A stretch of DNA of 64,000 nt from Prosthecomicrobium pneumaticum (GCF_014199915.1 NZ_JACHOO010000010.1:62001-126000); one strand, 5' to 3'; positions 17,938-26,842 are shown, counted from the first letter of the stretch. Notes: a model not told the origin generated them from the letters alone. Numbers and translations: made by a program.

Positions 17938-18159
17938 TCACACCCGCGTCAGGCGCGCCGCCAGTGTGAAGCCGAGCCGGCTCACGACAAGCGTCAGGCA
18001 GAACGCGATCGGCCACGCGATCAGGAATTGCTTCGGCCAGACCGACAGCCAGTGCAGCGTCGGGCCGAGTGCGATCATGCTCATGATGCCCGACATGGCG
18101 AACGCCATCATGAACGTGATGAAGATCTGGGCGAGGATGAGGGTCTTCCTGGTGGTCAT
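17938..18159 (-). CDS. DUF2798-type two-helix membrane protein
   Basis: 73-aa inner-membrane protein with two hydrophobic helices (about residues 6-30 and 43-66), starting MTTRKTLILAQIFITFMM. The short cytoplasmic start, the FMMAFAMSGIMS motif and the late WPIAFCLTLVVSR match the small DUF2798 family, whose function is unknown. AGGAG lies 5 bp before the ATG. It ends 3 bp from the LysR stop in convergent orientation and has no visible link to the purine genes. Confidence 0.8.
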   Translation of the reverse strand: MTTRKTLILAQIFITFMMAFAMSGIMSMIALGPTLHWLSVWPKQFLIAWPIAFCLTLVVSRLGFTLAARLTRV

Positions 18160-18479
18160 GTCCGTCTCCTGACAGGCGGGCGGACGTGAGGATCAACCCA
18201 TCACGCACCGCCCGAAAAAAATCGGGTCGATGCCGTGGGTTCGCACAGAACGTGCGACTAAATCCCGCTGATCGCGGGGGCCGGACTAACCGCACCGGCC
18301 TGAATCTTTTCGACGACCGAAAATTAGGTGTGGCGAGGTGTTCCGTCAAGGCATCCGCTTACGGCGGTGCCGGAAAGATGTTGCGCTCGACGCATCATCG
18401 GTATCGATAATGAGCCTCTATCCAGAACATCTTCCCCCTGCGACGCTCGCCTGCGGACGGAACGAGCGGAAGGTGCGGC
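18160..18479 (+). promoter_or_regulatory. Structured leader before the TPP decarboxylase operon
   Basis: This 320-bp gap holds three consecutive stem-loops: TCGCAC/GTGCGA (18241-18257), CCCGC/GCGGG (18264-18278) and GGCCGG/CCGGCC (18279-18300). The last is followed by TGAATCTTTTC, which resembles a weak intrinsic terminator. A smaller CCCGA-A6-TCGGG hairpin lies at 18211-18226. Downstream to 18479 there is AT-rich sequence near 18318-18330. I recognise no known riboswitch class. It could be an attenuator or the end of an incoming transcript. Confidence 0.45.
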
Positions 18480-18980
18480 GTGAAGGCGAGTGCTGTCGAG
18501 AGGGTCATTGCAGGGTTGAAGCGGGCCGGTGTTTCGGTCGTCTGCTACCTGCCGGATTCCCTGTTCAAGGAGCTCTATCCGGCGCTCGACGCCGATCCCG
18601 ACATCCGTACCATCCGCGTCACCAATGAGGGGGAGGGTGCCGCGATCTGCGGCGGGGTGTTCCTCTCCGGCAAGCGGGCCGCACTCGTCATGGAGAACTC
18701 CGGCCTGCGCGCCTCGGTCGAGCCTCTCGCCCGCATGGGGCTCGGGGCCGGCATCCCGGTCGTCATGCTGATGAGCTATCGCGGCGAACTCGGCGAGAAC
18801 AATTGGTGGGCGATCCCGCACGGCATCACCATGGAGCCGGTGCTCGATGCACTGCGCGTGCCCTACCGCGTCGTGCGCCAGGAGGAGGAGATCGAGCGGG
18901 CGATCGTCGACGCCTATGCCTGGTCCTATTCCTCCTATTACCATTCGGCTGTCGCCCTCGGCGGGAGCATCGTGCGATGA
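18480..18980 (+). CDS. TPP-dependent decarboxylase, alpha (PYR-domain) subunit
   Basis: 166-aa PYR-domain subunit of a two-subunit thiamine-diphosphate enzyme of the sulfopyruvate/phosphonopyruvate decarboxylase type (ComD-like). Landmarks are CYLPDSLFKELYPAL, the catalytic-type Glu in VTNEGEGAAICGG, and MENSGLRASVEPLARMG. The start is GTG at 18480 with GGAAGG about 7 bp upstream. It overlaps the beta gene by 4 bp. The substrate should be a 2-oxo acid. No sulfonate genes are nearby, so sulfopyruvate is not implied, and the aldehyde dehydrogenase at the end of the operon could take the product. Confidence 0.85.
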   Translation: MKASAVERVIAGLKRAGVSVVCYLPDSLFKELYPALDADPDIRTIRVTNEGEGAAICGGVFLSGKRAALVMENSGLRASVEPLARMGLGAGIPVVMLMSYRGELGENNWWAIPHGITMEPVLDALRVPYRVVRQEEEIERAIVDAYAWSYSSYYHSAVALGGSIVR

Positions 18981-19585
18981 AGCGCTACGACTGCATGAAG
19001 GCGCTCGCTGCCCGGCTGTCGGACGAACTCGTCATCCTGTCGCTCGGCGGCAGCGTCGACGAGTGGTACAACGCCGCGCCGCACATGCGCGCCGCGAGCC
19101 TGTTTCAGCAGCAGCTCGGCTGCGTCACGCCGGAGGCCTTCGGCCTCGCGGTCGGCCTGCCGCATCGCCGCATCGTCTCGCTCGATACCGATGGCGGCCT
19201 GCTCTTCAATCTCGGCATCCTGGCGACGCTCGGCAACGAGCAGCCGAAGAACCTCTTCGTCGTCGTCTGGGACAATGAGAGCTACCAGTCGATCGGCGGC
19301 CCGCCGACCCACACGGCGAGCGGCCGGGTCGATCTCGCGGCGATCGCCCGCGGCGCCGGCGTCGAGAAGGCCTTCACCGCGACGACGCTCGACGACTTCG
19401 ATGCGCATTGCGCCGCAGGGCTCGCCGCGGAGGAGCCCTATATCGTCGTCGCCAAGGTGTCGGGCGGCGTCCAGCCGGGCATCAAGCGCAAGCATTCCGA
19501 CGGCCGCGAGGACAAATACATCTTCGTCCGGCACGTCGAGGAGACCGAAGGCATCGTCATCATGGGGCCGAGCGAGCACAACTGA
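18977..19585 (+). CDS. TPP-dependent decarboxylase, beta (PP-domain) subunit
   Basis: 202-aa ComE-like subunit that binds the diphosphate of TPP. The Mg/TPP motif is visible as SLDTDGGLLFNLGILATLG (usually GDGxxLMNLG, here TDGG). VVWDNESYQSIGGPPTHT and the EPYIVVAKV strand are also typical. It is paired with the alpha gene through an ATGA overlap, and the active site would form at their interface. A GMC oxidoreductase gene begins 1 bp after its stop. An acetolactate-synthase-like reaction is less likely because there is no FAD-binding domain. Confidence 0.86.
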   Translation: MKRYDCMKALAARLSDELVILSLGGSVDEWYNAAPHMRAASLFQQQLGCVTPEAFGLAVGLPHRRIVSLDTDGGLLFNLGILATLGNEQPKNLFVVVWDNESYQSIGGPPTHTASGRVDLAAIARGAGVEKAFTATTLDDFDAHCAAGLAAEEPYIVVAKVSGGVQPGIKRKHSDGREDKYIFVRHVEETEGIVIMGPSEHN

Positions 19586-19586
19586 G

Positions 19587-21158
19587 ATGGCGCGTCCGGC
19601 GGAGATCGGCGGGGAAGGCGGACGGCCGCTCGAAGCGGCCTACGACTACATTGTGGTCGGTGCCGGATCGGGCGGATCGGTCGTCGCCCGGCGCCTCGCG
19701 GAGCGGTCCGACGCCACCGTGCTCCTGATCGAGGCCGGTCCGAGCGATCTCGGCATCGCCGCGATCGAGAATGCGGCCGCCTGGGTCTCGCTCTTCAAGG
19801 GGCCTTACGACTGGGGCTACGACTATGCCCCGGCGCCGCATTGCGACGGACGCGTCATTCCGCTGCCGCGCGGCAAGGTGCTCGGCGGCTCGTCCTCGAT
19901 CAACGCCATGCTCTGGTATCGCGGCCATCCGGCCGATTACGACGCCTGGGCGGCGGCCGGCGCCACGGGCTGGGATTTCGCCAGCCTGCTGCCCTATTTC
20001 AGGCGGGCCGAGGATTGGGAGGGCGGCGCGAACGCATGGCGCGGCGCCGGGGGGCCGCTCAGGATCGAGCGGCCGCGCGATCCGCATCCGATCGCGACCG
20101 CGCTGCTCGACGCGGCGGCGACGCTCGGCCTGCCGGTGATCGACGATCCGAACGGCGAGACCAACGAGGGCGCCGCGCTCTCCAATCTGAACGCGACCGC
20201 CGGTCGGCGCTGGAGCGCGGCCGACGGCTATCTGCGGCCGGTGCTCGGCCGGCGCAATCTCACGGTGCTCTGCGAATCGGAGGTCGCCCGGCTCGACTTC
20301 GAAGGCGATCGCTGCGTCGCCCTCCGGCATCGCGTCGGCGGCGTGGAACACCGCACGATCGCGCGTGTCGAGGTGATTCTCGCCGCCGGCGCGATCGACA
20401 CGCCGCGCCTCCTGCTCCTCTCCGGCATCGGCGATCCGGTCGATCTCGCCCGGCTCGGTGCGCCCGTCGTCGCGGCTCTGCCGGGCGTCGGCCGCAATCT
20501 GCAGGATCATCCGCTCCTGATGGGCATGAACTTCGTCGCCAGGGCGCCGCTCGGCCCGGTGCGCGACAATGGCGGCGGCGCGATGATCAACTGGAAGAGC
20601 CGGCCCGATCTCGCCCAGCCCGACCTGCACGCCTTCATCGTTCAGGGCCGCCACGCCGGGCCTGAAGTGATCGCGGACTATGACGTGCCGGAGAACTGCT
20701 TCGCCATCTCGCCCGGCCTGATGCGTTCGGCGAGCGTCGGCCGGATGACCGTGCACGGCCCGGCGCGGGCGGATGTCGAACTGCAGCCGAACTATCTCGC
20801 CGAGCCCGCCGATCTCGCGGCTCTCGTCGAATCGATCGACTTCGTCATGGACCTCGTCGACACCCCGGCCTATCGCGATCTCGCGCTTCGGCCGGCGTCG
20901 CCCGACCGGCGATTGACGCGGGCGGAGAAGATCGCCTTCGTGCGGCGGAGCTGCGGCACGTTCTTCCACGCCTCCGGCACCTGCGCGATGGGAATCGACG
21001 ACGCCGCAGTGGTGGATCCGACGCTCCGCGTCTATGGTGTCGAGGGTCTCCGGATCGCCGACGCCTCGGTGATGCCGGTCATCCCCTCCTGCAATACGCA
21101 TGCCCCCGTGGTCGCGATTGCCGAACGGGCCGCCGACCTGATCCTGGGGCCGGCCTGA
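19587..21158 (+). CDS. GMC-family FAD oxidoreductase
   Basis: Predicted flavin-dependent alcohol dehydrogenase/oxidase, 523 aa. The N-terminal dinucleotide fold reads YIVVGAGSGGSVVARRL (about residues 20-36), followed by LLIEAG and PLPRGKVLGGSSSINAM, the first GMC signature. AAGAIDTPRLLLLSGIG is the second signature. The active-site region near the C-terminus has SCGTFFHASGTCAMG with the catalytic His, and a final Asn-His context SCNTHAPV. The first 17 residues before the FAD fold are extra but no better start is seen. In this operon it could oxidise a hydroxyl side group of the imported substrate or a sugar fragment. The acceptor is unknown. Confidence 0.92.
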   Translation: MARPAEIGGEGGRPLEAAYDYIVVGAGSGGSVVARRLAERSDATVLLIEAGPSDLGIAAIENAAAWVSLFKGPYDWGYDYAPAPHCDGRVIPLPRGKVLGGSSSINAMLWYRGHPADYDAWAAAGATGWDFASLLPYFRRAEDWEGGANAWRGAGGPLRIERPRDPHPIATALLDAAATLGLPVIDDPNGETNEGAALSNLNATAGRRWSAADGYLRPVLGRRNLTVLCESEVARLDFEGDRCVALRHRVGGVEHRTIARVEVILAAGAIDTPRLLLLSGIGDPVDLARLGAPVVAALPGVGRNLQDHPLLMGMNFVARAPLGPVRDNGGGAMINWKSRPDLAQPDLHAFIVQGRHAGPEVIADYDVPENCFAISPGLMRSASVGRMTVHGPARADVELQPNYLAEPADLAALVESIDFVMDLVDTPAYRDLALRPASPDRRLTRAEKIAFVRRSCGTFFHASGTCAMGIDDAAVVDPTLRVYGVEGLRIADASVMPVIPSCNTHAPVVAIAERAADLILGPA

Positions 21159-21182
21159 TGACGACGGCGGAGGTGAATGTTT

Positions 21183-21206
21183 CCCTCTCCCTTTGCGGGG
21201 AGAGGG
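21183..21206. repeat. REP-type palindrome
   Basis: CCCTCTCC and GGAGAGGG arms around CTTTGCGG. It belongs to the same family as the elements at 9727-9901 and 24457-24558, and lies in the 199-bp gap between the GMC and amidohydrolase genes, the only sizeable break in this operon. Confidence 0.75.
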
Positions 21207-21357
21207 CAGGAGAGGGGGGCGGTTCCGAGGTGAGCCTCGGCTCGTCCTCGCGGCACCTGCACCCCCCCATGCCGAACGCCCCCCTCTCCGAACCTCCCCG
21301 GCCGGCGGACGCCGCCCGCCTCGTTCCGACCGTATCTGTCGCGCTCCGTGAGGCCTC

Positions 21358-22734
21358 ATGACGAAGCTCCTCCTCGCCGCCGATCAGGTGGTCACCATGG
21401 ATGCCGCCAACCGGGTGCTCCTCGACGGCGCCGTGCTGATCGAGGGACCGGCGATCACGGCGGTCGGCGATCGCGCCGCGCTCGAGGCCGCGCATCCCGA
21501 CGCGACCGTGAAGCGTCTGCGCGACCGGCTCCTGATGCCGGGCCTCATCAACGCGCACGCCCATTCGGGACTGTTGCGCGGCACGGCGGAGCATCTCCCG
21601 GTGTGGGAGTGGCTGACGCTCCACATCAACCCGATGCACCGCGTGCTCAACGCCGAGGAGGCGGAAGCCGCCTCGCGGCTCGCCTACGCCGAATCCCTGC
21701 TGTCGGGCACGACGACCTTCGTCGACATGTGGCGCTTCATGGAGGGGAGCGCCCGCGCGGCCGACGCGCTCGGCATCCGCCTGCTCGCGGTTCCCTATGT
21801 CGGCGAACATCCCGACTACGACTATTTCGACACGCTCGACGACAATGAGCGGGTGATCGAGACCTGGCATCGCAAGGCCGACGGCCGGATCAATGTCTGG
21901 GTCGGCCTCGAGCACCTCTTCTATGCCGACGAGGCGGGGCAGGCACGCGCCATCGATCTCGCCAAGAAATACGGCGTCGGCTTCCACACCCATCTGTCCG
22001 AGTCGAACATCGAGCCGCCCGAGTTCGAGAAGCGCTACGGTGTCCGCCCGGTGCACGCCTTCGAGAAGCTCGGCTTCTTCGAGGCGCCGAAGGTGATGTT
22101 CGCCCATGCCGTCTGGTTCGACGAGAGCGAGATCGAGACGCTCGCCAGGCACGGCGGCAGCGTCTCGCACAATCCGATCTCCAACATGAAGCTCGCGAGC
22201 GGCATCGCGCTCGTCGAGACGATGCTCGCAAACGGCGTCGCGGTCGGCCTCGGCACGGACGGCGAGAAGGAGAACAACAATTTCGATGTCTTCGAAGAGC
22301 TGAAGGCCGCCTCCCTGCTCGGCAAGCTGCGGGCGCTCGACGCGGCGGCGCTCGACAGCTGGGAGGTGCTGAAGATGGGCACGGTCGGCGGCGCACGGGC
22401 GATCGGCCTCGAGGCGGAGACGGGCTCCCTCGAGCCCGGCAAGCGCGCCGACATCATCGCGGTCCGCACCGACACGCCGCGCATGACGCCGCTTTTCGAC
22501 GAGGGGCCGTATTTCAACCTGCAGCACAATCTCGTCCACGCGGTGCGCGGCTCCGACGTCGATCTGACGATGGTCGACGGCCGCATCCTCGTCGAGAACG
22601 GCCGGCTCCTCTCCGGCGATCTCGCCGCGATCATCGCCGAGGCGCGGCGTCTCGCGCCGGGCCTCTTCGCCCGCCGCGCCGCGTGGCTCGCCGACCATCA
22701 GACCGGCTCCAAGCAATGGACGGAGGGCGGCTGA
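21358..22734 (+). CDS. Amidohydrolase, ATZ/TRZ deaminase family
   Basis: 458-aa metal-dependent hydrolase/deaminase, the third of this family in the window. Motifs are LINAHAHSGLLRG (metal HxH), FHTHLSES (metal His and catalytic Glu region), FAHAVWF, SHNPISNMKL and the catalytic Asp in GLGTDGEKENNN. The last differs from the GTDGSASSDN of the other two and points to a different substrate. It overlaps the following oxygenase gene by 1 bp (TGATG), a gene order parallel to the 8-oxoguanine-deaminase-like/oxygenase pair at 5423-7688. Each Rieske-less oxygenase is therefore coupled to its own deaminase. Confidence 0.87.
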   Translation: MTKLLLAADQVVTMDAANRVLLDGAVLIEGPAITAVGDRAALEAAHPDATVKRLRDRLLMPGLINAHAHSGLLRGTAEHLPVWEWLTLHINPMHRVLNAEEAEAASRLAYAESLLSGTTTFVDMWRFMEGSARAADALGIRLLAVPYVGEHPDYDYFDTLDDNERVIETWHRKADGRINVWVGLEHLFYADEAGQARAIDLAKKYGVGFHTHLSESNIEPPEFEKRYGVRPVHAFEKLGFFEAPKVMFAHAVWFDESEIETLARHGGSVSHNPISNMKLASGIALVETMLANGVAVGLGTDGEKENNNFDVFEELKAASLLGKLRALDAAALDSWEVLKMGTVGGARAIGLEAETGSLEPGKRADIIAVRTDTPRMTPLFDEGPYFNLQHNLVHAVRGSDVDLTMVDGRILVENGRLLSGDLAAIIAEARRLAPGLFARRAAWLADHQTGSKQWTEGG

Positions 22735-23609
22735 TGGCGCGCACCACCGATCCGGTCGCGCTCGATCAGTGGTATGCGATCGAGACGCTCGCGGCACTCG
22801 GCACCGAACCGCGGCGGACCCGCCTGCTCGGCCAGGAGATCGTCTATCGCCGCGGCGAGGACGGCGTGCCGATCGTCCGGGAGATCGCCGCCGATGGCGG
22901 GCTCGGGACGGCCCTGCCGGTGCGCGAGCGCTACGAATGCCTGTGGACGACGCTCGGCCGGCCGGAGCGCGAGCTCTTCCCGATCGAGGAGGCGGAGGAG
23001 ACGGACCGCCGCGTCGTCGTCTGCGGCTGGGTGACGATGCGGGCCTCGGGGCTGCGCATCGTCGAGAATTTCCTCGACATGGCGCATTTCCCCTTCGTGC
23101 ACACGAACATTCTGGGCGCCGAACCGCACACCGAGGTGCCGCAGTACAAGAGCGAGATCCGCCGCGACGTCGACGAGGTCTGGGCGACCAACTGCACCTT
23201 CTTCCAGTCGCGCATCGCGGCGACCGAGAGCGCCGGCGATTTCGTCCAGCTGACCTATCGCGTGCCGTCGCCCTTCGTCGTCATGCTCTACCGCGTCTGC
23301 CCCTCCTCGCCGAACCGGCTCGACGCGATCGCCCTCTTCATCCAGCCGCTCGAGGCCGATCTCTGCCGGGCGCAGCCGGTGATGTATCTCGTCGACGCGC
23401 AGTCGAGCCAGAACGAGCTTCTGAAATTCGAGCAGGTGATCTTCCTGCAGGATCGCATCATCGTCGAGAACCAGCGGCCGCTTCTCCTGCCGCTCGAACC
23501 GCGGGCGGAATTGCCGACCCGCGCCGACCTCTCCTCCGTCGCCTATCGCCGCTGGCTGAAGGAGAAGGGTTTGCGCTTCGGCACAGCGGAAGGCGCGGAG
23601 GCGGCGTGA
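22734..23609 (+). CDS. Rieske-less oxygenase catalytic subunit, copy B
   Basis: 291-aa paralogue of the protein at 5423-6274. It has the mononuclear-iron motif NFLDMAHFPFVH (bridging Asp115, ligands His118 and His123) and the likely third ligand Asp240 in FLQDRIIVENQ, but no Rieske cysteines. ATG 22734 overlaps the amidohydrolase stop and aligns with the start of copy A (DPVALDQWYAIE), so the Rieske domain has not been missed upstream: the preceding frame belongs to the amidohydrolase gene. It overlaps the xanthine-dehydrogenase fusion gene by 4 bp (GTGA). It would need the Rieske protein encoded at 13288 or another donor, plus a reductase not found in this window. Confidence 0.85.
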   Translation: MARTTDPVALDQWYAIETLAALGTEPRRTRLLGQEIVYRRGEDGVPIVREIAADGGLGTALPVRERYECLWTTLGRPERELFPIEEAEETDRRVVVCGWVTMRASGLRIVENFLDMAHFPFVHTNILGAEPHTEVPQYKSEIRRDVDEVWATNCTFFQSRIAATESAGDFVQLTYRVPSPFVVMLYRVCPSSPNRLDAIALFIQPLEADLCRAQPVMYLVDAQSSQNELLKFEQVIFLQDRIIVENQRPLLLPLEPRAELPTRADLSSVAYRRWLKEKGLRFGTAEGAEAA

Positions 23610-26600
23610 CGGCCGCGTCCGGCTTCTCGGTCCTGCGGCCGGCGACGCTCGCCGAGGCGGTCGCCGCCGCGGCCATGCCGGGGGCCGTGCCGATCGGAGG
23701 GGCGACGGCGCTGCAGCTCGACTGGGCGGCCGGCGCCGCCCGGCCGGGGCTTCTCGTCGATCTCACCCGCTGCGCGGCGCTCTCCGGCAGCGGGGTGGAA
23801 CCGGATGGCGGGCTGCGGATCGGCGCCGCGGCCCGGCTCGCCGCGCTCGAGCACGACCCGCACGCGGCGGCCGGCGCCCCGCTTCTTCTCGCCGCGCTCC
23901 GCTCCGTCGCCGCGCCGCCGATCCGTACCCGGGCCACGCTCGGCGGCAATATCGCCGGGCGGACCGGCTGCCTGATCCCGGCCCTGCTGGCGCTCGACGC
24001 GGCGCTGGTCCTCGCCTCGGCTGCGGGCGAACGGACGGTGCCGCTCGCGGCCTGGCTCGCGGCGCCCCCGGCAGCGGGCGAGATTGTGGTCGCCGTGCTG
24101 CTGCCGAAGCCGTCTCCACGCAGGGTGGAGACGGCCCGCAAGATCGGCCGCCGGGCCGCCTTCACGCCGAGCGTGATCGGTGTCGCGGCGTCGCTCGACA
24201 TCGGTCCGGACGGCCGGATCGGCGCGGCCCGCCTCGCGGTCGGCGGCGGGCCGAACCGGCCGCGACGGCTCGCGGAAAGCGAGGCGCTGCTCGTCGGATG
24301 CGATGTCGGCGCCGCTGATTGGCACGCGCTCCGCGGGGCGCTGCTCGAGGAGATCGACGCGGCTGACGACGGCTGGCGCTCTCGCTCCTATCGGAGGCGG
24401 GTGGCGGCACATGCGATCGTCGCCGGTCTCGGTGGCGCATTCCCCCCTCACCCCGGCCCTCTCCCCGCAGGCGGGGAGAGGGGGCAGGGCCGCGCGCTTC
24501 CCGTGAAGGGCGTGCGAGCAGAAGACAGAGCGATCCCTCTCCCGCTCGCGGGAGAGGGCAGGGTGAGGGCTCTTCCCGAGGAAGTCGAGGTCTCGCATCG
24601 AAGCCTCGGAGATCGCTGGAGAATCCGGCCTGATGTTCAGGCGAAGGTCGAGGGCGGCTTCCGCTATCTGACGGAACATCGCGCGCCCGATATGCTCATC
24701 GGCCGCATCCTGCGCGCCGGCCGGCCGCATGCCCGCATCCGGGCGATCGACGTCGGCGCGGCGGAGGCCCTGCCGGGCGTACGGGCGGTCGTCACGGCGG
24801 CGGATGTGAAGGGGGAGAACGCCTTCGGCATCGTGGTGCAGGACCAGCCGGCGCTCGCCGCCGACAGGGTCCGCTTCGCCGGCGAGCCGGTCGCGGCCTT
24901 GGCCGCGGTCGACGCCGCGACGGCGGAGCGGGCGCTCTCCCTCATCCGCGTCGATTATGAAGACCTGCCGGTCGTCACCGATCCGGAGGCGGCGCTCGCC
25001 GAGGATGCGCCGCGGGTGCACGAAGGCGGCAATCTCCTGACCGACCTGCACTTCGTGCGCGGCGATCTCGCCGGCGCCTGGGAAGGCTGCGCCCATATCG
25101 TCGAGGCGACCTATCTCACGCCGCGCCAGATGCACGGCTTCATGGAGACCGAGGGCGGCTTCGCCCGGCCGGAGCTGGATGGCGGCCTCTCGGTTTTCGC
25201 CGGCGGCCAGTATGCGCTGCGCGACCGGATGCAGCTCGCCCGTATCCTGGGGCTTCCCGAAGAAAAGATCCGCGTCGTGACGAGCCCGACCGGCGGCGCC
25301 TTCGGCGGCAAGGACGAGCTGACCGTGCAGCCGGCTTTGGCTCTGCTCGCGCTGAAGTCCGGCCGCCCGGTGCGGCTGCAGCTCGACCGGGCGGAGTCCG
25401 TCCTTTCCGGCTGGAAGCGCCATCCGATGACGATCCGCATGCGCACGGGCTGCGATGCGGCGGGCCGCCTCGTCGCGCAGCAGGTGGACGTCGTCGCGGA
25501 CGCCGGTGCCTATGCCTCGCTCGGGCCGGGCGTGCTCGAAACCGCGCTCGAACATGCCTGCGGACCCTATGGGATCCCGCATGTCGAAACGCGCGGCCGG
25601 CTCGTCTACACGAACAATGGTCTCTGCGGCGCCTTCCGCGGCTTCGGCGCCAACCAGATGACCTATGCCATCGAGTGCCAGATCGGCCGGCTGGCCGAAA
25701 GGGCGGGGCTCGATCCGTTCGAGATGCGGCGCCGTGCGCTCCGCCGGCCGGGGACGCCGGGCTATCTCGGCCAGACCGTCGGACCGAGCGAGCGGCTCGA
25801 CGAGATGCTCGCGGCCGCCGAGGCGAGCGCTCTGTGGGCCGCACCGCGCGGCCTCTCCGGGGATGGCGCGATGATCACGGGCATCGGCTTCGCGATGAAC
25901 TATCAGGGCACCGGCCTCGGCTCGATTCCGCCCGATCCCGGCGGCGGGCGGCTGGCGCTCGCGCCGGACGGCAAGATCGAGGCGGCCTTCGGCTTCGACG
26001 AGATGGGGCAGGGGGCGCTCGCCATGATCCAGGCGGTCGTCGCCGGCGCGCTCGGCTGCGACCGGGACGACGTGCGGCCGATCGTCGGCGACACGGCGCT
26101 GACGCCGGAATCCGGCTCGACCACCGCGGCGCGCGCGACCTTCGTCGCCTGGAAGACGGCCCGGACCGCCGGCCCGGCGCTCGCCGCGGATCTCGTCGCG
26201 GCCGCCGCGCTGCGGCTCGGCCGCGACCCCGCCGATCTCGCGGTCGCGCCGGGCGGCATCCGCGACCGGCGGGCGAACGACGCGGCGCCGCTGATCGGCT
26301 TTGCCGAACTCGCCGCCTCGCTCGACCCGTTGCCGCAGGCGAGCGCGGCCTTCGAGTTTCCGAAGACCGATTACACCCGCGGCAATGCCCGCTTCCTCTT
26401 CATCTCCGGCGCGACGCTCGCCCGCGTCGCGATCGACCGCGTCACCGGCATGGTGCGGGTGACCGACATCGAGCAGCACGCCGCGGCCGGGCCGATCGTC
26501 GATCCCGCCGGCTATCTGGGCCAGATCGAGGGCGGCGCGGTGCAGGGGCTGGGCTTCACGCTGACGGAGGACATGAGGACGTCCGGCGGCGTCTTCCTCG

Positions 26601-26842
26601 AGAAGAACCTCGACCAGTATCTGATGCCTTCGATCGCCGATGCGCCGGAGCGGATGACGACCTTCGCGCTCGAGGATCTCGATCCGGGCGATCCGTTCGG
26701 GCCCCGCGGCGTCGGCGAACTCGGCATCGGCGCGGTGACGCCGGCGATCGCCGCGGCCATCGCCGACGCGACCGGCCTCTGGCCCGCGACGACGCCGATC
26801 GCGCCCGAGGCGGTCCTCGACGCGTTGGAGGGTGCCGGATGA
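23606..26842 (+). CDS. Fused FAD and molybdopterin subunits of a xanthine-dehydrogenase-family enzyme
   Basis: One continuous 1078-aa frame from GTG 23606. Residues about 1-280 are a CoxM/XdhA-type FAD subunit (PIGGATALQLDW, RTRATLGGNIAG). Residues about 335-1078 are the Mo-cofactor subunit, beginning AKVEGGFRYLTEHRAPDML, with GGAFGGKDE, the substrate-pocket GAFRGFGANQ (about 676-685) and the catalytic Glu in GVGELGIGA (about 1035-1043). The joining segment, about 281-325, is translated from two REP palindromes (PLPAGGERG and PLPLAGEGR). No stop separates the parts and no good start exists for the second. The enzyme should hydroxylate a purine-type heterocycle or an aldehyde. Cofactor-maturation genes are not present. 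Confidence 0.9.
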   Translation: MTAASGFSVLRPATLAEAVAAAAMPGAVPIGGATALQLDWAAGAARPGLLVDLTRCAALSGSGVEPDGGLRIGAAARLAALEHDPHAAAGAPLLLAALRSVAAPPIRTRATLGGNIAGRTGCLIPALLALDAALVLASAAGERTVPLAAWLAAPPAAGEIVVAVLLPKPSPRRVETARKIGRRAAFTPSVIGVAASLDIGPDGRIGAARLAVGGGPNRPRRLAESEALLVGCDVGAADWHALRGALLEEIDAADDGWRSRSYRRRVAAHAIVAGLGGAFPPHPGPLPAGGERGQGRALPVKGVRAEDRAIPLPLAGEGRVRALPEEVEVSHRSLGDRWRIRPDVQAKVEGGFRYLTEHRAPDMLIGRILRAGRPHARIRAIDVGAAEALPGVRAVVTAADVKGENAFGIVVQDQPALAADRVRFAGEPVAALAAVDAATAERALSLIRVDYEDLPVVTDPEAALAEDAPRVHEGGNLLTDLHFVRGDLAGAWEGCAHIVEATYLTPRQMHGFMETEGGFARPELDGGLSVFAGGQYALRDRMQLARILGLPEEKIRVVTSPTGGAFGGKDELTVQPALALLALKSGRPVRLQLDRAESVLSGWKRHPMTIRMRTGCDAAGRLVAQQVDVVADAGAYASLGPGVLETALEHACGPYGIPHVETRGRLVYTNNGLCGAFRGFGANQMTYAIECQIGRLAERAGLDPFEMRRRALRRPGTPGYLGQTVGPSERLDEMLAAAEASALWAAPRGLSGDGAMITGIGFAMNYQGTGLGSIPPDPGGGRLALAPDGKIEAAFGFDEMGQGALAMIQAVVAGALGCDRDDVRPIVGDTALTPESGSTTAARATFVAWKTARTAGPALAADLVAAAALRLGRDPADLAVAPGGIRDRRANDAAPLIGFAELAASLDPLPQASAAFEFPKTDYTRGNARFLFISGATLARVAIDRVTGMVRVTDIEQHAAAGPIVDPAGYLGQIEGGAVQGLGFTLTEDMRTSGGVFLEKNLDQYLMPSIADAPERMTTFALEDLDPGDPFGPRGVGELGIGAVTPAIAAAIADATGLWPATTPIAPEAVLDALEGAG
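24457..24558 (+). repeat. Two REP-type palindromes lying inside a coding region
   Basis: CCCTCTCCCCGC/GCGGGGAGAGGG at 24457-24482 and CCCTCTCCCGC-TC-GCGGGAGAGGG at 24535-24558, with flanking CCCTCACCCC and GGGTGAGGGC as in the 9.7-kb copies. Both are read through in frame and form the linker of the FAD-Mo fusion. Confidence 0.85.

Noticed and set aside
18480-19585. True sulfopyruvate decarboxylase for coenzyme M synthesis
   Set aside because: No other sulfonate or coenzyme M genes are present. The similarity supports only the two-subunit TPP decarboxylase class.
23543-26479. 978-codon open frame on the minus strand opposite the xanthine-dehydrogenase fusion
   Set aside because: Its product is rich in Arg, Gly and Ala with no domain pattern, while the plus-strand frame has clear catalytic motifs. 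High GC creates long antisense frames.
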